Source of the DNA: CAVUAT01 sp963739545
GTDB lineage: Bacteria > Actinomycetota > Thermoleophilia > Solirubrobacterales > 70-9
DNA: 64,000 nt
Assembly (NCBI GenBank): GCA_963739545.1
Contig: CAVUAT010000014.1
Coordinates: forward strand, 1,240,001-1,304,000
Direction: 5' to 3'
The translations under genes were made by a program, and so were the position numbers. Positions 34,623-42,532 of the stretch are shown here, one piece after another (position 1 is the first letter of the stretch; every line of letters begins with the position of its first letter). The notes under the pieces are model-generated. The model did no database searches and had not been told where the DNA came from. It was given only the letters and a program-made list of their open reading frames with translations.

Positions 34623-36988
34623 ACCCTGATCGCGAGCTCGGAGCGGGCCCGCCTGCGCCGCCGCGCGGCGTGCGCCGGGTCCGCACCCGGGTCGAGGGCA
34701 CCGTCCAGGGCGTCGGCTTTCGCCCCTACGTCTTCCGGCTCGCCACCGAACTCGGGCTCGGCGGCTTCGTGCTGAACGACGAGCGCGGGGTGCTGCTCGA
34801 GGTCGAGGGCGCGCCCGCCGCCGTCGAGGGCTTTCTGGCGCGGCTGCCGGCCGAGGCGCCGCCGCTCGCCTCAATCGAATCGGTCACGAGCGACTCGCTC
34901 CGGGCGACCGGAGACGACGGCTTCGAGATCGTCTCCAGCGAGAGCCGCGGAGCGCCGGCCGCCGCCGTCTCGCCCGACATGGCGACCTGCGACGAATGCC
35001 TGGCCGAGGTGTTCGACCCCGGCGACCGCCGCCACCGCTATCCGTTCGCCAACTGCACCAACTGCGGCCCGCGGTTCACGATCGTGAGGGGGGTGCCGTA
35101 CGACCGGCCGCTGACGACGATGGCCGGGTTCGAGATGTGCGGGCGCTGCCGGGCCGAGTACGACGACCCGCGCGACCGCCGCTTCCATGCGCAGCCGAAC
35201 GCCTGCCCCGTCTGCGGGCCGCGCGCGTGGCTGGCGGACGCCCGCGGCGACGAGGCCTTCCCGGGCGAGGACCAGCTCGCGGCAGCCGCGAGCGAGCTCG
35301 CCGCCGGCAGGATCCTCGCGATCAAGGGGCTCGGCGGGTTCCATCTGGCCTGCCTCGCCGGCGACGAGGAAGCTGTGGCGGCGCTGCGCGCGCGAAAGCA
35401 CCGGGAGCAGAAGCCATTCGCGCTGATGGCGCCCACGCTCGAGGCGGCGAGCGAGTTGGTCGAGCTGGGCGACCGGGAGCGCGAGCTGCTGCAGGGCCGC
35501 GAGCGCCCGATCGTGATCGGGCGTCGTCGCGACGCCGGTGCGGCCCTGGTGGCCGATTCGGTGGCGCCGACCTCGGCCGACCTCGGCGTGATGCTGCCCT
35601 ACACGCCGCTGCACCACCTGCTGCTCGCCGACCTCGGCGCCGCGACCGGCGACGCCGCGGCGTGCCTGGTGATGACGAGCGGCAACGTCTCGGATGAGCC
35701 GATCGCCTACGAGGACTTGGATGCGCTGGCGCGTCTCGGCGCGATCGCCGACCTCTTCCTTCTGCACGACCGCCCGATCGAGACCCGGACCGACGACTCC
35801 GTCGTCCGCGCGCTCGGCGGCGACGGCGCCGCGGCCGGGCCGCTGCTGATGCGCCGCTCGCGCGGTTACGTACCCGCTTCGTTGCCGCTCCCGGCTCGGG
35901 CGCCCGACCCCGTGCTCGCCTGCGGTGCTGAGCTCAAGAACACCTTCTGCCTCGCGAAGGGCTCCCGGGCCTGGGTCGGCCACCACATCGGCGACCTCGA
36001 GAACTTCGAGACCCTGAGCTCGTTTCGCGCCGGCATCGAGCACTTCGAGCGCCTGTTCGCGGTCGAGCCGGCGCTGGTCGCCCACGACATGCATCCCGAG
36101 TACCTCTCGACCAAGTACGCGCTCGAGCGCGAGGGCGTACGCCACCTGGCGGTCCAACACCACCACGCGCACCTCGCGGCGTGCCTCGGCGAGCACGGCG
36201 AGACGGGGCACGCCATCGGCGCGATCTACGACGGCACCGGGTACGGCCCGGACGAGACCATCTGGGGCGGCGAACTGCTCCTCGGCGGGACGGAGGACTA
36301 CCGGCGCGCCGGGATGCTGTGGCCCGTCCGGCTGCCGGGCGGCCCCGCGGCGATCAAGGAGCCGTGGCGAATGGCCTGCGCGTGGCTCGTCGCCGCGAGC
36401 GGGGAGGAGCGGCCACCGATCCCCGCTTCCCTCGCCGGCGTGGTGGACGAGCGCCGCTGGATCGAGGTCTGCGAGCTCGTGCGGAGCGGAGTCGCATCGC
36501 CTCCGACGACGAGCATGGGCCGCCTCTTCGACGCGGTCGCCGCGATCTGCGGCCTGCGGCCGAGCGTCTCATACGAGGGCCAGGCCGCGGCCGAGCTCGA
36601 GTCGGCCGCCGACCCCGACGAGCGCGACGCCTATCCCCTGCCGATCGTGGATGCGGGCGAGGGGATGGTGCTGCTCGACGCGCGCGAGGTGGTGCGGGCG
36701 GTGAGCGAGGACGCGTCGGCGAACGTAGCGGTCTCGACGATCTCCGCCCGCTTTCACAACGCGGTCGCGGCCACGACCGCGACGGCGTGCGCCGCCGAGG
36801 CCGAGCGCCACGGGATCGAGCTCGCGGTGCTCTCCGGGGGCGTCTTTCAGAACCGGCTGCTGCTCGAGCGAACGGCCGAGCGTCTCACCGGCCGGGTGCC
36901 CCGGGTCCTCATCCCGAGGCTGCTGCCGCCCAACGACGGCGGCATCTCCTTCGGGCAGGCGGTCGTAGCCGCGGCTTCCTCCCGCTAG
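34619..36988 (+). CDS. hypF: Carbamoyltransferase HypF
   Basis: 789 residues, makes the CN ligands from carbamoyl phosphate with HypE. Domains in order: acylphosphatase (VEGTVQGVGFRPYVFRLA, about 25-115), two zinc-finger pairs (ATCDECLAE, NCTNCGPRF, MCGRCRAEY, ACPVCGPRAW), YrdC-like (ILAIKGLGGFHLACLAGDEE, about 230-400) and Kae1-like carbamoyltransferase (VQHHHAHLAACLGEHG, AIYDGTGYGPDETIWGGE, LSGGVFQNRLLLE). The TTG start overlaps the SIS stop. Last gene of the hydrogenase operon; ends 4 bases into the convergent gene. Confidence 0.96.
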   Translation: MNPDRELGAGPPAPPRGVRRVRTRVEGTVQGVGFRPYVFRLATELGLGGFVLNDERGVLLEVEGAPAAVEGFLARLPAEAPPLASIESVTSDSLRATGDDGFEIVSSESRGAPAAAVSPDMATCDECLAEVFDPGDRRHRYPFANCTNCGPRFTIVRGVPYDRPLTTMAGFEMCGRCRAEYDDPRDRRFHAQPNACPVCGPRAWLADARGDEAFPGEDQLAAAASELAAGRILAIKGLGGFHLACLAGDEEAVAALRARKHREQKPFALMAPTLEAASELVELGDRERELLQGRERPIVIGRRRDAGAALVADSVAPTSADLGVMLPYTPLHHLLLADLGAATGDAAACLVMTSGNVSDEPIAYEDLDALARLGAIADLFLLHDRPIETRTDDSVVRALGGDGAAAGPLLMRRSRGYVPASLPLPARAPDPVLACGAELKNTFCLAKGSRAWVGHHIGDLENFETLSSFRAGIEHFERLFAVEPALVAHDMHPEYLSTKYALEREGVRHLAVQHHHAHLAACLGEHGETGHAIGAIYDGTGYGPDETIWGGELLLGGTEDYRRAGMLWPVRLPGGPAAIKEPWRMACAWLVAASGEERPPIPASLAGVVDERRWIEVCELVRSGVASPPTTSMGRLFDAVAAICGLRPSVSYEGQAAAELESAADPDERDAYPLPIVDAGEGMVLLDAREVVRAVSEDASANVAVSTISARFHNAVAATTATACAAEAERHGIELAVLSGGVFQNRLLLERTAERLTGRVPRVLIPRLLPPNDGGISFGQAVVAAASSR

Positions 36989-37341
36989 ACGGTGGGGCCG
37001 AAGCTGGAGTGGCCCTCCCAGCCGGGCCCGAGGCGCCTGCGGACCTGCTGGCGGCCCCGCCGGTAGACCTTGACCGGATGCGGGCCCATCGCCCAGGGGT
37101 GGGGGCCGATCGTGCCGTAGTGCTCTCGGAGGGTCGCCTTCAGTTCGCCCCGGTGGTTCCCGCAGGCGTAGCGGGTCCGCCCATACAGTCCGCCCCCGTG
37201 CCAGACGAGCCAGCGCTCTGGGCCGGCGTCGAGGTAGGTCCCGAACAGCAGTTCCTGGAGCTGCGCCTCGAGCGCCCGCTGGGTCTCGTCATCGGGTCGC
37301 GCATCGCAGAACTCGCACTTGAACAGGACCCTGATCGGCAT
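36985..37341 (-). CDS. Hypothetical Cys/His protein (118 aa)
   Basis: 118 residues, beginning MPIRVLFKCEFCDARPDDET. A CxxC pair and a later YACGNHRGELKA suggest a structural zinc site. The centre (LLFGTYLDAGPERWLVWHGGGLYGRT) is aromatic-rich and the C-terminus is basic (VKVYRRGRQQVRRRLG). No family was recognised. It overlaps the 3' end of hypF by 4 bases and lies 28 bases upstream of the nickel permease on the same strand, so it could be part of that unit. Confidence 0.6.
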   Translation of the reverse strand: MPIRVLFKCEFCDARPDDETQRALEAQLQELLFGTYLDAGPERWLVWHGGGLYGRTRYACGNHRGELKATLREHYGTIGPHPWAMGPHPVKVYRRGRQQVRRRLGPGWEGHSSFGPTV

Positions 37342-37369
37342 AGGAACGCGTGGCCTCTAGCGAGCCCGT

Positions 37370-38104
37370 TCACGTCACCCCGACGTACCAGAGGCCGAAC
37401 ATCAGCCCGAACACGCCGAGCAGCGGGATGAGAACGGTGCGGTAGAGCGGCTCCACGGCGTCGCGGGTCAGCACCCACGCGAAGGCAGTCGTGCAGACGG
37501 TCATCGAGATCACCGACATCGGTGCGAACACCGCCAGCGCCAGCGCGGCCTCGAGTTGCGTGGGGAGGGCCGCGATCAGCAGCAGAACCACGGCTCCAGT
37601 GCCGGCGAGGCCGTGGACGACCCCGATCCCGAACGCCTGCGCGGGGGTCCTGACCTGGGTGTGCGGGTGCGTGCCCTCCCGGTGGAGATGGCGATGGCCC
37701 TCGGTGCCGTGGACGTGCGGGGTGCTGCGGTAGTCCCCGTGCGCCCACTTCCACAGCACGCGCGCCGCGAGCACGAGGATCACCACTCCGACGGCCTTCT
37801 CCGCGCCTCTCTCGAGCCATGCCGGCAGCTCGGACTTGAAGATGATCAGCGGCAGGCCGATCAGCAGCAGCATCGCGGCATGTCCGAGGCCCCACCACGT
37901 GCCGAGGCGAGCGGCGTCGCGGTGGTCGCTGCCCTCCGCTGCGACCAGCGACGTGACGGCGACGAGGTGGTCGGGGTCAGATGCGTGCCTGAGGCCGAGC
38001 AGAAGCGCTATGCCGAGCGCGACCAGCAGCGGCGCCCCCTCGAAGAGCTGCTCCAGCGACGCATCGAGTCTCTCCACCGGCTCGAACAGGAACGTGAAAT
38101 CCAT
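37370..38104 (-). CDS. Nickel/cobalt transporter-like permease (NiCoT/UreH type)
   Basis: 244 residues with about six membrane spans. The signature GLRHASDPDHLVAV (residues about 38-51) is the HX4DH nickel-binding motif of helix II in NiCoT permeases. A His-rich cytoplasmic loop (about 130-152) contains HVHGTEGHRHLHREG. GIGVVHGLAGTGAVVLLLI forms the second conserved helix. It should supply nickel for the adjacent hydrogenase. It lies 13 bases downstream of a Fur-family regulator and probably is co-transcribed with it. Confidence 0.85.
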   Translation of the reverse strand: MDFTFLFEPVERLDASLEQLFEGAPLLVALGIALLLGLRHASDPDHLVAVTSLVAAEGSDHRDAARLGTWWGLGHAAMLLLIGLPLIIFKSELPAWLERGAEKAVGVVILVLAARVLWKWAHGDYRSTPHVHGTEGHRHLHREGTHPHTQVRTPAQAFGIGVVHGLAGTGAVVLLLIAALPTQLEAALALAVFAPMSVISMTVCTTAFAWVLTRDAVEPLYRTVLIPLLGVFGLMFGLWYVGVT

Positions 38105-38117
38105 CTGGCCTCCCTCG

Positions 38118-38570
38118 TCAGCCTTCCCCCGCGCAGGCTGGGCAGCGCCCCGCGATCGGGAAGTGGTTGAACCTCGCCTGGTATCCGAACCGGTCGCGAA
38201 TCATGCTCCGTACCTCGTCGAGCTCAGAAGGGTCGACCGAGACATGTGCTCCGCAGGCGTCGCAGACGAGGTACTCGCGTGCGCCCAGCGAGCTTCGGGC
38301 GTAGAGGCCCGGGCCGTGCCCGAGGTGGAAGTGGCGGATCAGCCCGAGCCGCTCGAACGCCTCGAGGTTGCGGTAGACCGAGGCCACGTCGGAACTCGCG
38401 CCGATCTGGCCGGAGAGCTGCTCCGCGGTGAGCGGCTCCGAGGTGGACCAGAGCGCGTCCAGCAGCAGGTTGCGGGCCGCTGACAGCCTCAGCCCGCCGG
38501 CCCTGACCGCCTCGACCGCCGACTCGAGGTCGGGCGCGTCGACCGGTGCGGAGTTTGGCGCGGAGGTCAC
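38118..38570 (-). CDS. Fur-family metalloregulator (Nur/Zur-like)
   Basis: 150 residues. Winged-helix part: LRLSAARNLLLDALWSTSEPLTAEQL and SSDVASVYRNLEAFERLGLI. Dimerisation/metal part: HFHLGHGPGLYARSS and a structural zinc site CDACGAHV ... GRCPACAGEG. The terminal CPAC motif is typical of Fur proteins. With the nickel permease next in line, nickel sensing (Nur) is an attractive reading, but zinc or iron cannot be excluded. The GTG start lies 10 bases from the predicted -10 box, so the message is nearly leaderless. Confidence 0.88.
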   Translation of the reverse strand: MTSAPNSAPVDAPDLESAVEAVRAGGLRLSAARNLLLDALWSTSEPLTAEQLSGQIGASSDVASVYRNLEAFERLGLIRHFHLGHGPGLYARSSLGAREYLVCDACGAHVSVDPSELDEVRSMIRDRFGYQARFNHFPIAGRCPACAGEG

Positions 38571-38580
38571 TGCAACCCAG

Positions 38581-38610
38581 AACCTATTGCGAATCGGTTG
38601 CGATTGTCAA
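38581..38610 (-). promoter_or_regulatory. Promoter of the Fur-like regulator with direct repeats in the spacer
   Basis: On the minus strand TTGACA (38605-38610) is followed by an 18-base spacer and TAGGTT (38581-38586). On the plus strand the spacer contains two copies of TTGCGA (38587-38592 and 38598-38603) exactly 11 bases apart, one helical turn. A regulator bound there would block the promoter, which suggests autoregulation by the Fur-like protein. Confidence 0.55.
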
Positions 38611-38649
38611 CACATAGTCAAGACCCTAAAAGGTCACGCCGTATATGGC

Positions 38650-38678
38650 TTGATTGACGATGAACGGGCGCGTAGCGT
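38650..38678 (+). promoter_or_regulatory. Promoter of the aldolase-comB unit
   Basis: TTGATT (38650-38655), a 17-base spacer and TAGCGT (38673-38678) lie 9 bases before the GTG start at 38688. The predicted transcript would begin at or within a few bases of the start codon. No Shine-Dalgarno apart from GGTGGG is present. Confidence 0.5.
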
Positions 38679-38687
38679 CGGTGGGCG

Positions 38688-39725
38688 GTGAACCCGGCGA
38701 CGAACAAGGCGCAGCTGGAGGAGACGGCTCGGGCGATGGTCGCCCCCGGCAAGGGCATCCTCGCCGCCGACGAGAGCACCGGGACGATGAACAAGCGCCT
38801 CGCGGGTGTCGGCGTCGAGCCCAGCGAGAGCGAGCGCCACGCGTTCAGGAGCCTGATCCTGACCACCGAGGGCACGCCCGAGTACATCAGCGGCGTCATC
38901 CTCTACGACGAGACGATTCGTCAGGCGACGCCCGACGGCGTCCCCTTCCCCGAGTATCTGACCGAGCGCGGCGTGCTCCCGGGGATCAAGGTGGACACCG
39001 GGGCGAAGCCGCTGGCGGGGTTCGACGGCGAGATGGTGACCGAGGGCCTCGACGGCCTTCGCGAGAGGCTCGCCGAATACAACGAGCTCGGGGCGCGCTT
39101 CGCGAAGTGGCGAGCTGTGATCGCGATCGGCGACCCGCTGCCGAGCGACGGCGCCATCGCCGCCAACGCCCACGCGCTCGCGCGCTACGCAGCTCTCTGC
39201 CAGGAGGCGGGGATCGTGCCGATCGTCGAGCCGGAGGTGCTGATGGACGGCGAGCACGGGGCGGAGGAGTCCGAACGGGTGACGGGCAGGGCCCTCGAGG
39301 TCGTCTTCGAGCAGCTCGCCGAGCAGCGCGTCTATCTCGAGGGGATCATCTTGAAGCCGAACATGGTCCTCTCCGGCTATGGCTCCTCCGAGCCGGCCGG
39401 CATCCAGGAGGTGGCGGAGCGCACCCTCGGCTGCTTTCACCGCACGGTTCCCGCCGAGGTCCCCGGGGTCGCGTTCCTCTCGGGCGGACAGAGCGACGAG
39501 CGCGCCACCGCTCACCTCGATGCGATGAACAAGATCGGCGACGCTCCGTGGGAGCTCTCGTTCTCCTACGGCCGCGGTTTGCTGGCCGGCGCCCTGAAGG
39601 CCTGGTCGGGTGACGAGTCCAAAATCGCCGACGCGCAGGCGGTTCACCTGCACCGCGCGCGCTTGACGGCGGCCGCGCGGCAGGGCATCTACAGCGAATC
39701 GATGGAACAGGACCTCGTTGCCTGA
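38688..39725 (+). CDS. Class I fructose-bisphosphate aldolase
   Basis: 345 residues, Schiff-base (metal-independent) aldolase of the animal/plant-like class I family. N-terminal GKGILAADESTGTMNKRLAG is diagnostic. KWRAVIAIGDPLPS and the Schiff-base lysine in LEGIILKPNMVLSG follow, with AFLSGGQSDERATAHLDAMN. It would cleave or form fructose- and sedoheptulose-bisphosphate, fitting the Calvin cycle genes 2 kb downstream. GTG start with the promoter immediately upstream. Its end overlaps comB. Confidence 0.93.
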   Translation: MNPATNKAQLEETARAMVAPGKGILAADESTGTMNKRLAGVGVEPSESERHAFRSLILTTEGTPEYISGVILYDETIRQATPDGVPFPEYLTERGVLPGIKVDTGAKPLAGFDGEMVTEGLDGLRERLAEYNELGARFAKWRAVIAIGDPLPSDGAIAANAHALARYAALCQEAGIVPIVEPEVLMDGEHGAEESERVTGRALEVVFEQLAEQRVYLEGIILKPNMVLSGYGSSEPAGIQEVAERTLGCFHRTVPAEVPGVAFLSGGQSDERATAHLDAMNKIGDAPWELSFSYGRGLLAGALKAWSGDESKIADAQAVHLHRARLTAAARQGIYSESMEQDLVA

Positions 39726-40521
39726 GCGCACCCGCGTCGCTGGCGTCGACGTCGGTCTCACGCCCACGGAGGTCCCGAGCGGCGAAATCGCCGTGGTGAT
39801 CGATGTTCTACGGGCGACTTCGACGATCGTGCAGGCGCTCGAGAGCGGCTATCAGCGCGTGCTGTGCTGCGGCTCCCTTGACGCCGCCCGGGAACTGCGG
39901 CGCGCGGGCCGCGCGCTCGCCGGTGAGCGCAACTGCGTCCGGGCTCCGGACTTCGACCTCGGCAACTCGCCCGCCGCCATCGGTTGGCAGGAGCCGTTGG
40001 GCGAGGAGCTCGTGCTGGCCACGACGAACGGCTCGCCGGCGATCGTGCGGGCGGCGCTGCGGTTCGACCAGGTGCTGATCGGCTCATTGCTCAACCTGGA
40101 CGCGACGCTTGACGCGATACCCGAGGGCTCCAAGGTGGCCGTGATCTGCTCGGGAACCGACGGGCGGGCCGCTCTGGAGGACGCCTACGTAGCCGGGCGC
40201 ATCGTCGAGCGGCTGGACGGGCCCCTCGCCGACGGCGCGCGGGTGGCGCTCGGCGTGGCCTCGGCGTACGAGGAGCCGATCGAGCCGCTCGCTGCGAGTG
40301 CCGACGGGGCCGTGCTGAAATCGACCGGCCAGGAGCGCGACATCGCCTGGTGCGCGGCTGAGTCGACGATCGACCTCGTGGCCGAGGTGGTCGCCCTCAC
40401 CGACGAGTCGGCGGCGATCGGCGCCGCCTGGCCGCGCGCCCGCGGGAATCGAGGCGGAGCGTCCGGGCGGCGCTCGCCCAGACCGTCCTCATATAGGCAT
40501 TATCCAATAAGTAAGGCGTGA
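39718..40521 (+). CDS. 2-phosphosulfolactate phosphatase family protein (ComB)
   Basis: 267 residues, Mg-dependent ComB family. Motifs: VVIDVLRATSTIVQALESG, ELVLATTNGSPAIVRA, VAVICSGTDGRAALEDAYVAG. ComB dephosphorylates phosphosulfolactate in coenzyme M synthesis, but most bacterial members have unknown roles; a side-product phosphatase is possible. TTG start inside the aldolase gene (8-base overlap), hence co-translated. The last 25 residues are atypical (SGRRSPRPSSYRHYPISKA) and may reflect a shifted or eroded C-terminus. Confidence 0.8.
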   Translation: MPERTRVAGVDVGLTPTEVPSGEIAVVIDVLRATSTIVQALESGYQRVLCCGSLDAARELRRAGRALAGERNCVRAPDFDLGNSPAAIGWQEPLGEELVLATTNGSPAIVRAALRFDQVLIGSLLNLDATLDAIPEGSKVAVICSGTDGRAALEDAYVAGRIVERLDGPLADGARVALGVASAYEEPIEPLAASADGAVLKSTGQERDIAWCAAESTIDLVAEVVALTDESAAIGAAWPRARGNRGGASGRRSPRPSSYRHYPISKA

Positions 40522-40536
40522 AAGATTGCTTTATCT
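40497..40536 (+). promoter_or_regulatory. Candidate CbbR site upstream of cbbL
   Basis: An AT-rich stretch contains two similar direct elements, GCATTATCC (40497-40505) and GCTTTATCT (40528-40536), 31 bases or about three helical turns apart. The first includes the inverted repeat TTAT-CCA-ATAA (40500-40510). Placement just upstream of the -10 box suits a LysR-type activator. The 3' end of comB overlaps it. Confidence 0.4.
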
Positions 40537-40551
40537 GATGCGTTTCTCGCC

Positions 40552-40557
40552 TATAGT
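40552..40557 (+). promoter_or_regulatory. -10 box of the cbb operon, leaderless start
   Basis: TATAGT lies exactly 6 bases before the cbbL ATG and there is no ribosome site, so transcription probably starts at the A of ATG. No good -35 hexamer is present at 16-18 bases (nearest is TTGCTT at 20 bases), as expected for an activator-dependent promoter. Confidence 0.5.
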
Positions 40558-40563
40558 CGGCGC

Positions 40564-42021
40564 ATGAGCGGAAACGGCAAGCCCGGCACGAGCAAGGACC
40601 GCTGGGCGGCGGGAGTCACTCCGTACGCCGAGATGGGCTACTGGGACAAGGACTACGAGCCCAAGGACACCGACATCCTCGCCGCCTTCCGAATCACCCC
40701 CCAGGAGGGCGTCGATCCGATCGAGGCCGCGGCTGCGGTGGCCGGCGAGTCCTCGACCGCGACCTGGACGGTCGTCTGGACGGACCGGCTCACCGACCAC
40801 TCCCACTACCAGGCGAAGGCCTACTCCGTGGAGCCGGTGCCGGGGCGCGAGGACCAGTACATCGCGAGGATCGCCTACGACCTCGACCTCTTCGAGGAGG
40901 GCTCGATCGCGAACCTGACCTCCTCGATCATCGGCAACGTGTTCGGGTTCAAGGCGCTGCGCGCGCTGCGCCTCGAGGACATGCGGATTCCCCCGCACTA
41001 CATCAAGACCTTCCCGGGGCCGCCGCACGGGATCGTCACCGAGCGCGAGTACCTCGACAAGTTCGGGCGCCCCCTGATCGGGGCCACGACGAAGCCGAAG
41101 CTCGGCCTCTCGGCCAAGAACTACGGCCGCGTCGTCTACGAGGCGCTCAGGGGCGGCCTCGACTTCACCAAGGACGACGAGAACATCAACTCGCAGCCGT
41201 TCATGCGCTGGCGCGACCGCTACCTCTACTCGATGGAGGCCGTCAACCGCGCGATGGGCGAGACCGGCGAGGTCAAGGGGCACTACCTGAACGTCACCGC
41301 CGCGACGATGGAGGAGATGTACGAGCGCGCCGAGTTCGCCAAGGAGATCGGCTCGATCATCATCATGATGGACCTGACGATCGGCTACACGGCGATGACC
41401 TCGATGTCGAAGTGGGCTCGCGCGAACGGCGTCATCCTGCACCTGCACCGCGCCGGCCACGGCACATACACCCGCCAGAAGGACCACGGCGTCAGCTTCC
41501 GCGTGATCTCGAAGTGGTGCCGCATGCTCGGGGTCGATCACATCCACGCGGGCACCGTCGTGGGCAAGCTCGAGGGCGACCCGAACATGATCAAGGGCTA
41601 CTACGACACCCTGCGGAAGAACTTCATCTCCGAGGACCCCGAGACCGGGATCTACTTCGACCAGGACTGGGCCTCGATGCCCGCCGTGATGCCGGTCGCG
41701 TCGGGGGGCATCCACGCCGGCCAGATGCACCAGCTGCTCCACTACCTCGGCGAGGACGTCGTGCTGCAGTTCGGTGGCGGCACCATCGGGCACCCGATGG
41801 GCATCGCCGCGGGAGCCACCGCGAACCGGGTCGCCGTCGAGTCGATGATCCAGGCCCGCAACGAGGGCAAGGACTACTTCCAGGAGGGCCCTGACATCCT
41901 CCAGAAGGCCGCCAAGGGCTGCCCGGAGCTGAACGCGGCGCTCGACGTCTGGAAGGACATCACCTTTGACTTCGCATCGACCGACACCCCCGACGCCGTC
42001 CCCACACCCACCTCCGCCTAG
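40564..42021 (+). CDS. cbbL: Ribulose-bisphosphate carboxylase large subunit, red-type form I
   Basis: 485 residues. Catalytic residues are all in place: GATTKPKLGLS (Lys177, Lys179), the carbamylated lysine in GGLDFTKDDENINSQPF (Lys203 with Asp205 and Glu206), HLHRAGHGTYTR, loop 6 GTVVGKLEGD and the phosphate site SGGIHAGQMHQL. The N-terminus (RWAAGVTPYAEMGYWDKDY) and the linked cbbX place it among red-type form I enzymes (IC/ID/IE), as used by actinobacterial chemolithotrophs. It catalyses CO2 fixation onto ribulose-1,5-bisphosphate. Confidence 0.96.
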   Translation: MSGNGKPGTSKDRWAAGVTPYAEMGYWDKDYEPKDTDILAAFRITPQEGVDPIEAAAAVAGESSTATWTVVWTDRLTDHSHYQAKAYSVEPVPGREDQYIARIAYDLDLFEEGSIANLTSSIIGNVFGFKALRALRLEDMRIPPHYIKTFPGPPHGIVTEREYLDKFGRPLIGATTKPKLGLSAKNYGRVVYEALRGGLDFTKDDENINSQPFMRWRDRYLYSMEAVNRAMGETGEVKGHYLNVTAATMEEMYERAEFAKEIGSIIIMMDLTIGYTAMTSMSKWARANGVILHLHRAGHGTYTRQKDHGVSFRVISKWCRMLGVDHIHAGTVVGKLEGDPNMIKGYYDTLRKNFISEDPETGIYFDQDWASMPAVMPVASGGIHAGQMHQLLHYLGEDVVLQFGGGTIGHPMGIAAGATANRVAVESMIQARNEGKDYFQEGPDILQKAAKGCPELNAALDVWKDITFDFASTDTPDAVPTPTSA

Positions 42022-42028
42022 GCACGAG

Positions 42029-42511
42029 ATGAGAGTCACGCAAGGCACCTTCTCCTTCCTCCCCGACTTCACGGACGAGGAGATCGAGGCTCAGATCCGG
42101 TACTCGCTGAGCCACGGCTGGGCGATCTCGGTCGAGTACACCGACGACCCCCACCCGCGCAACTCCTACTGGGAGATGTGGTCGATGCCCCTGTTCGACC
42201 TCGGCCCCGACGAGACCGAGGAGCCGATGCGGCTGATGCGCGAGTGCCGCGCGGAGCACCCCAACCACTACATCAAGATGATCGCCTACGACGCGAGCTA
42301 CGGCAGGCAGACGACAGCCCTGGCCTTCATCGTGAACCGCCCCGCCGACGAGCCGGGATTCCGGCTCGATCGCACCGACGCCAACGACCGCCGCATGGTC
42401 TACCGCCACCAGCCATACGCGACCCAGCAGGACCCCATCGGGCGGCGCTACGGGAACGACCCCCACCGAGCCGACGACGGGAAAGGCGACGAGGACGGCG
42501 CCGCCTCCTAG
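42029..42511 (+). CDS. cbbS: Ribulose-bisphosphate carboxylase small subunit
   Basis: 160 residues. TQGTFSFLPDFTDEEIEAQI, GWAISVEYTDDPHPRNSYWEMW and the long C-terminal part (PGFRLDRTDANDRRMVYRHQ) are typical of red-type small subunits, which carry a C-terminal extension forming a barrel in the holoenzyme. The last 20 residues are acidic and poorly conserved in character. It starts 7 bases after the cbbL stop. The distinctive YIKMIAYDASYGRQTT segment supports the assignment. Confidence 0.95.
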   Translation: MRVTQGTFSFLPDFTDEEIEAQIRYSLSHGWAISVEYTDDPHPRNSYWEMWSMPLFDLGPDETEEPMRLMRECRAEHPNHYIKMIAYDASYGRQTTALAFIVNRPADEPGFRLDRTDANDRRMVYRHQPYATQQDPIGRRYGNDPHRADDGKGDEDGAAS

Positions 42512-42532
42512 GCCGGTGGATCGGAGCTGGCG

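Noticed and set aside
40564..42021. RuBisCO-like protein (form IV) rather than true RuBisCO
   Set aside because: All catalytic residues, the carbamylated lysine and loop 6 are present, and cbbS, cbbX and prk follow.
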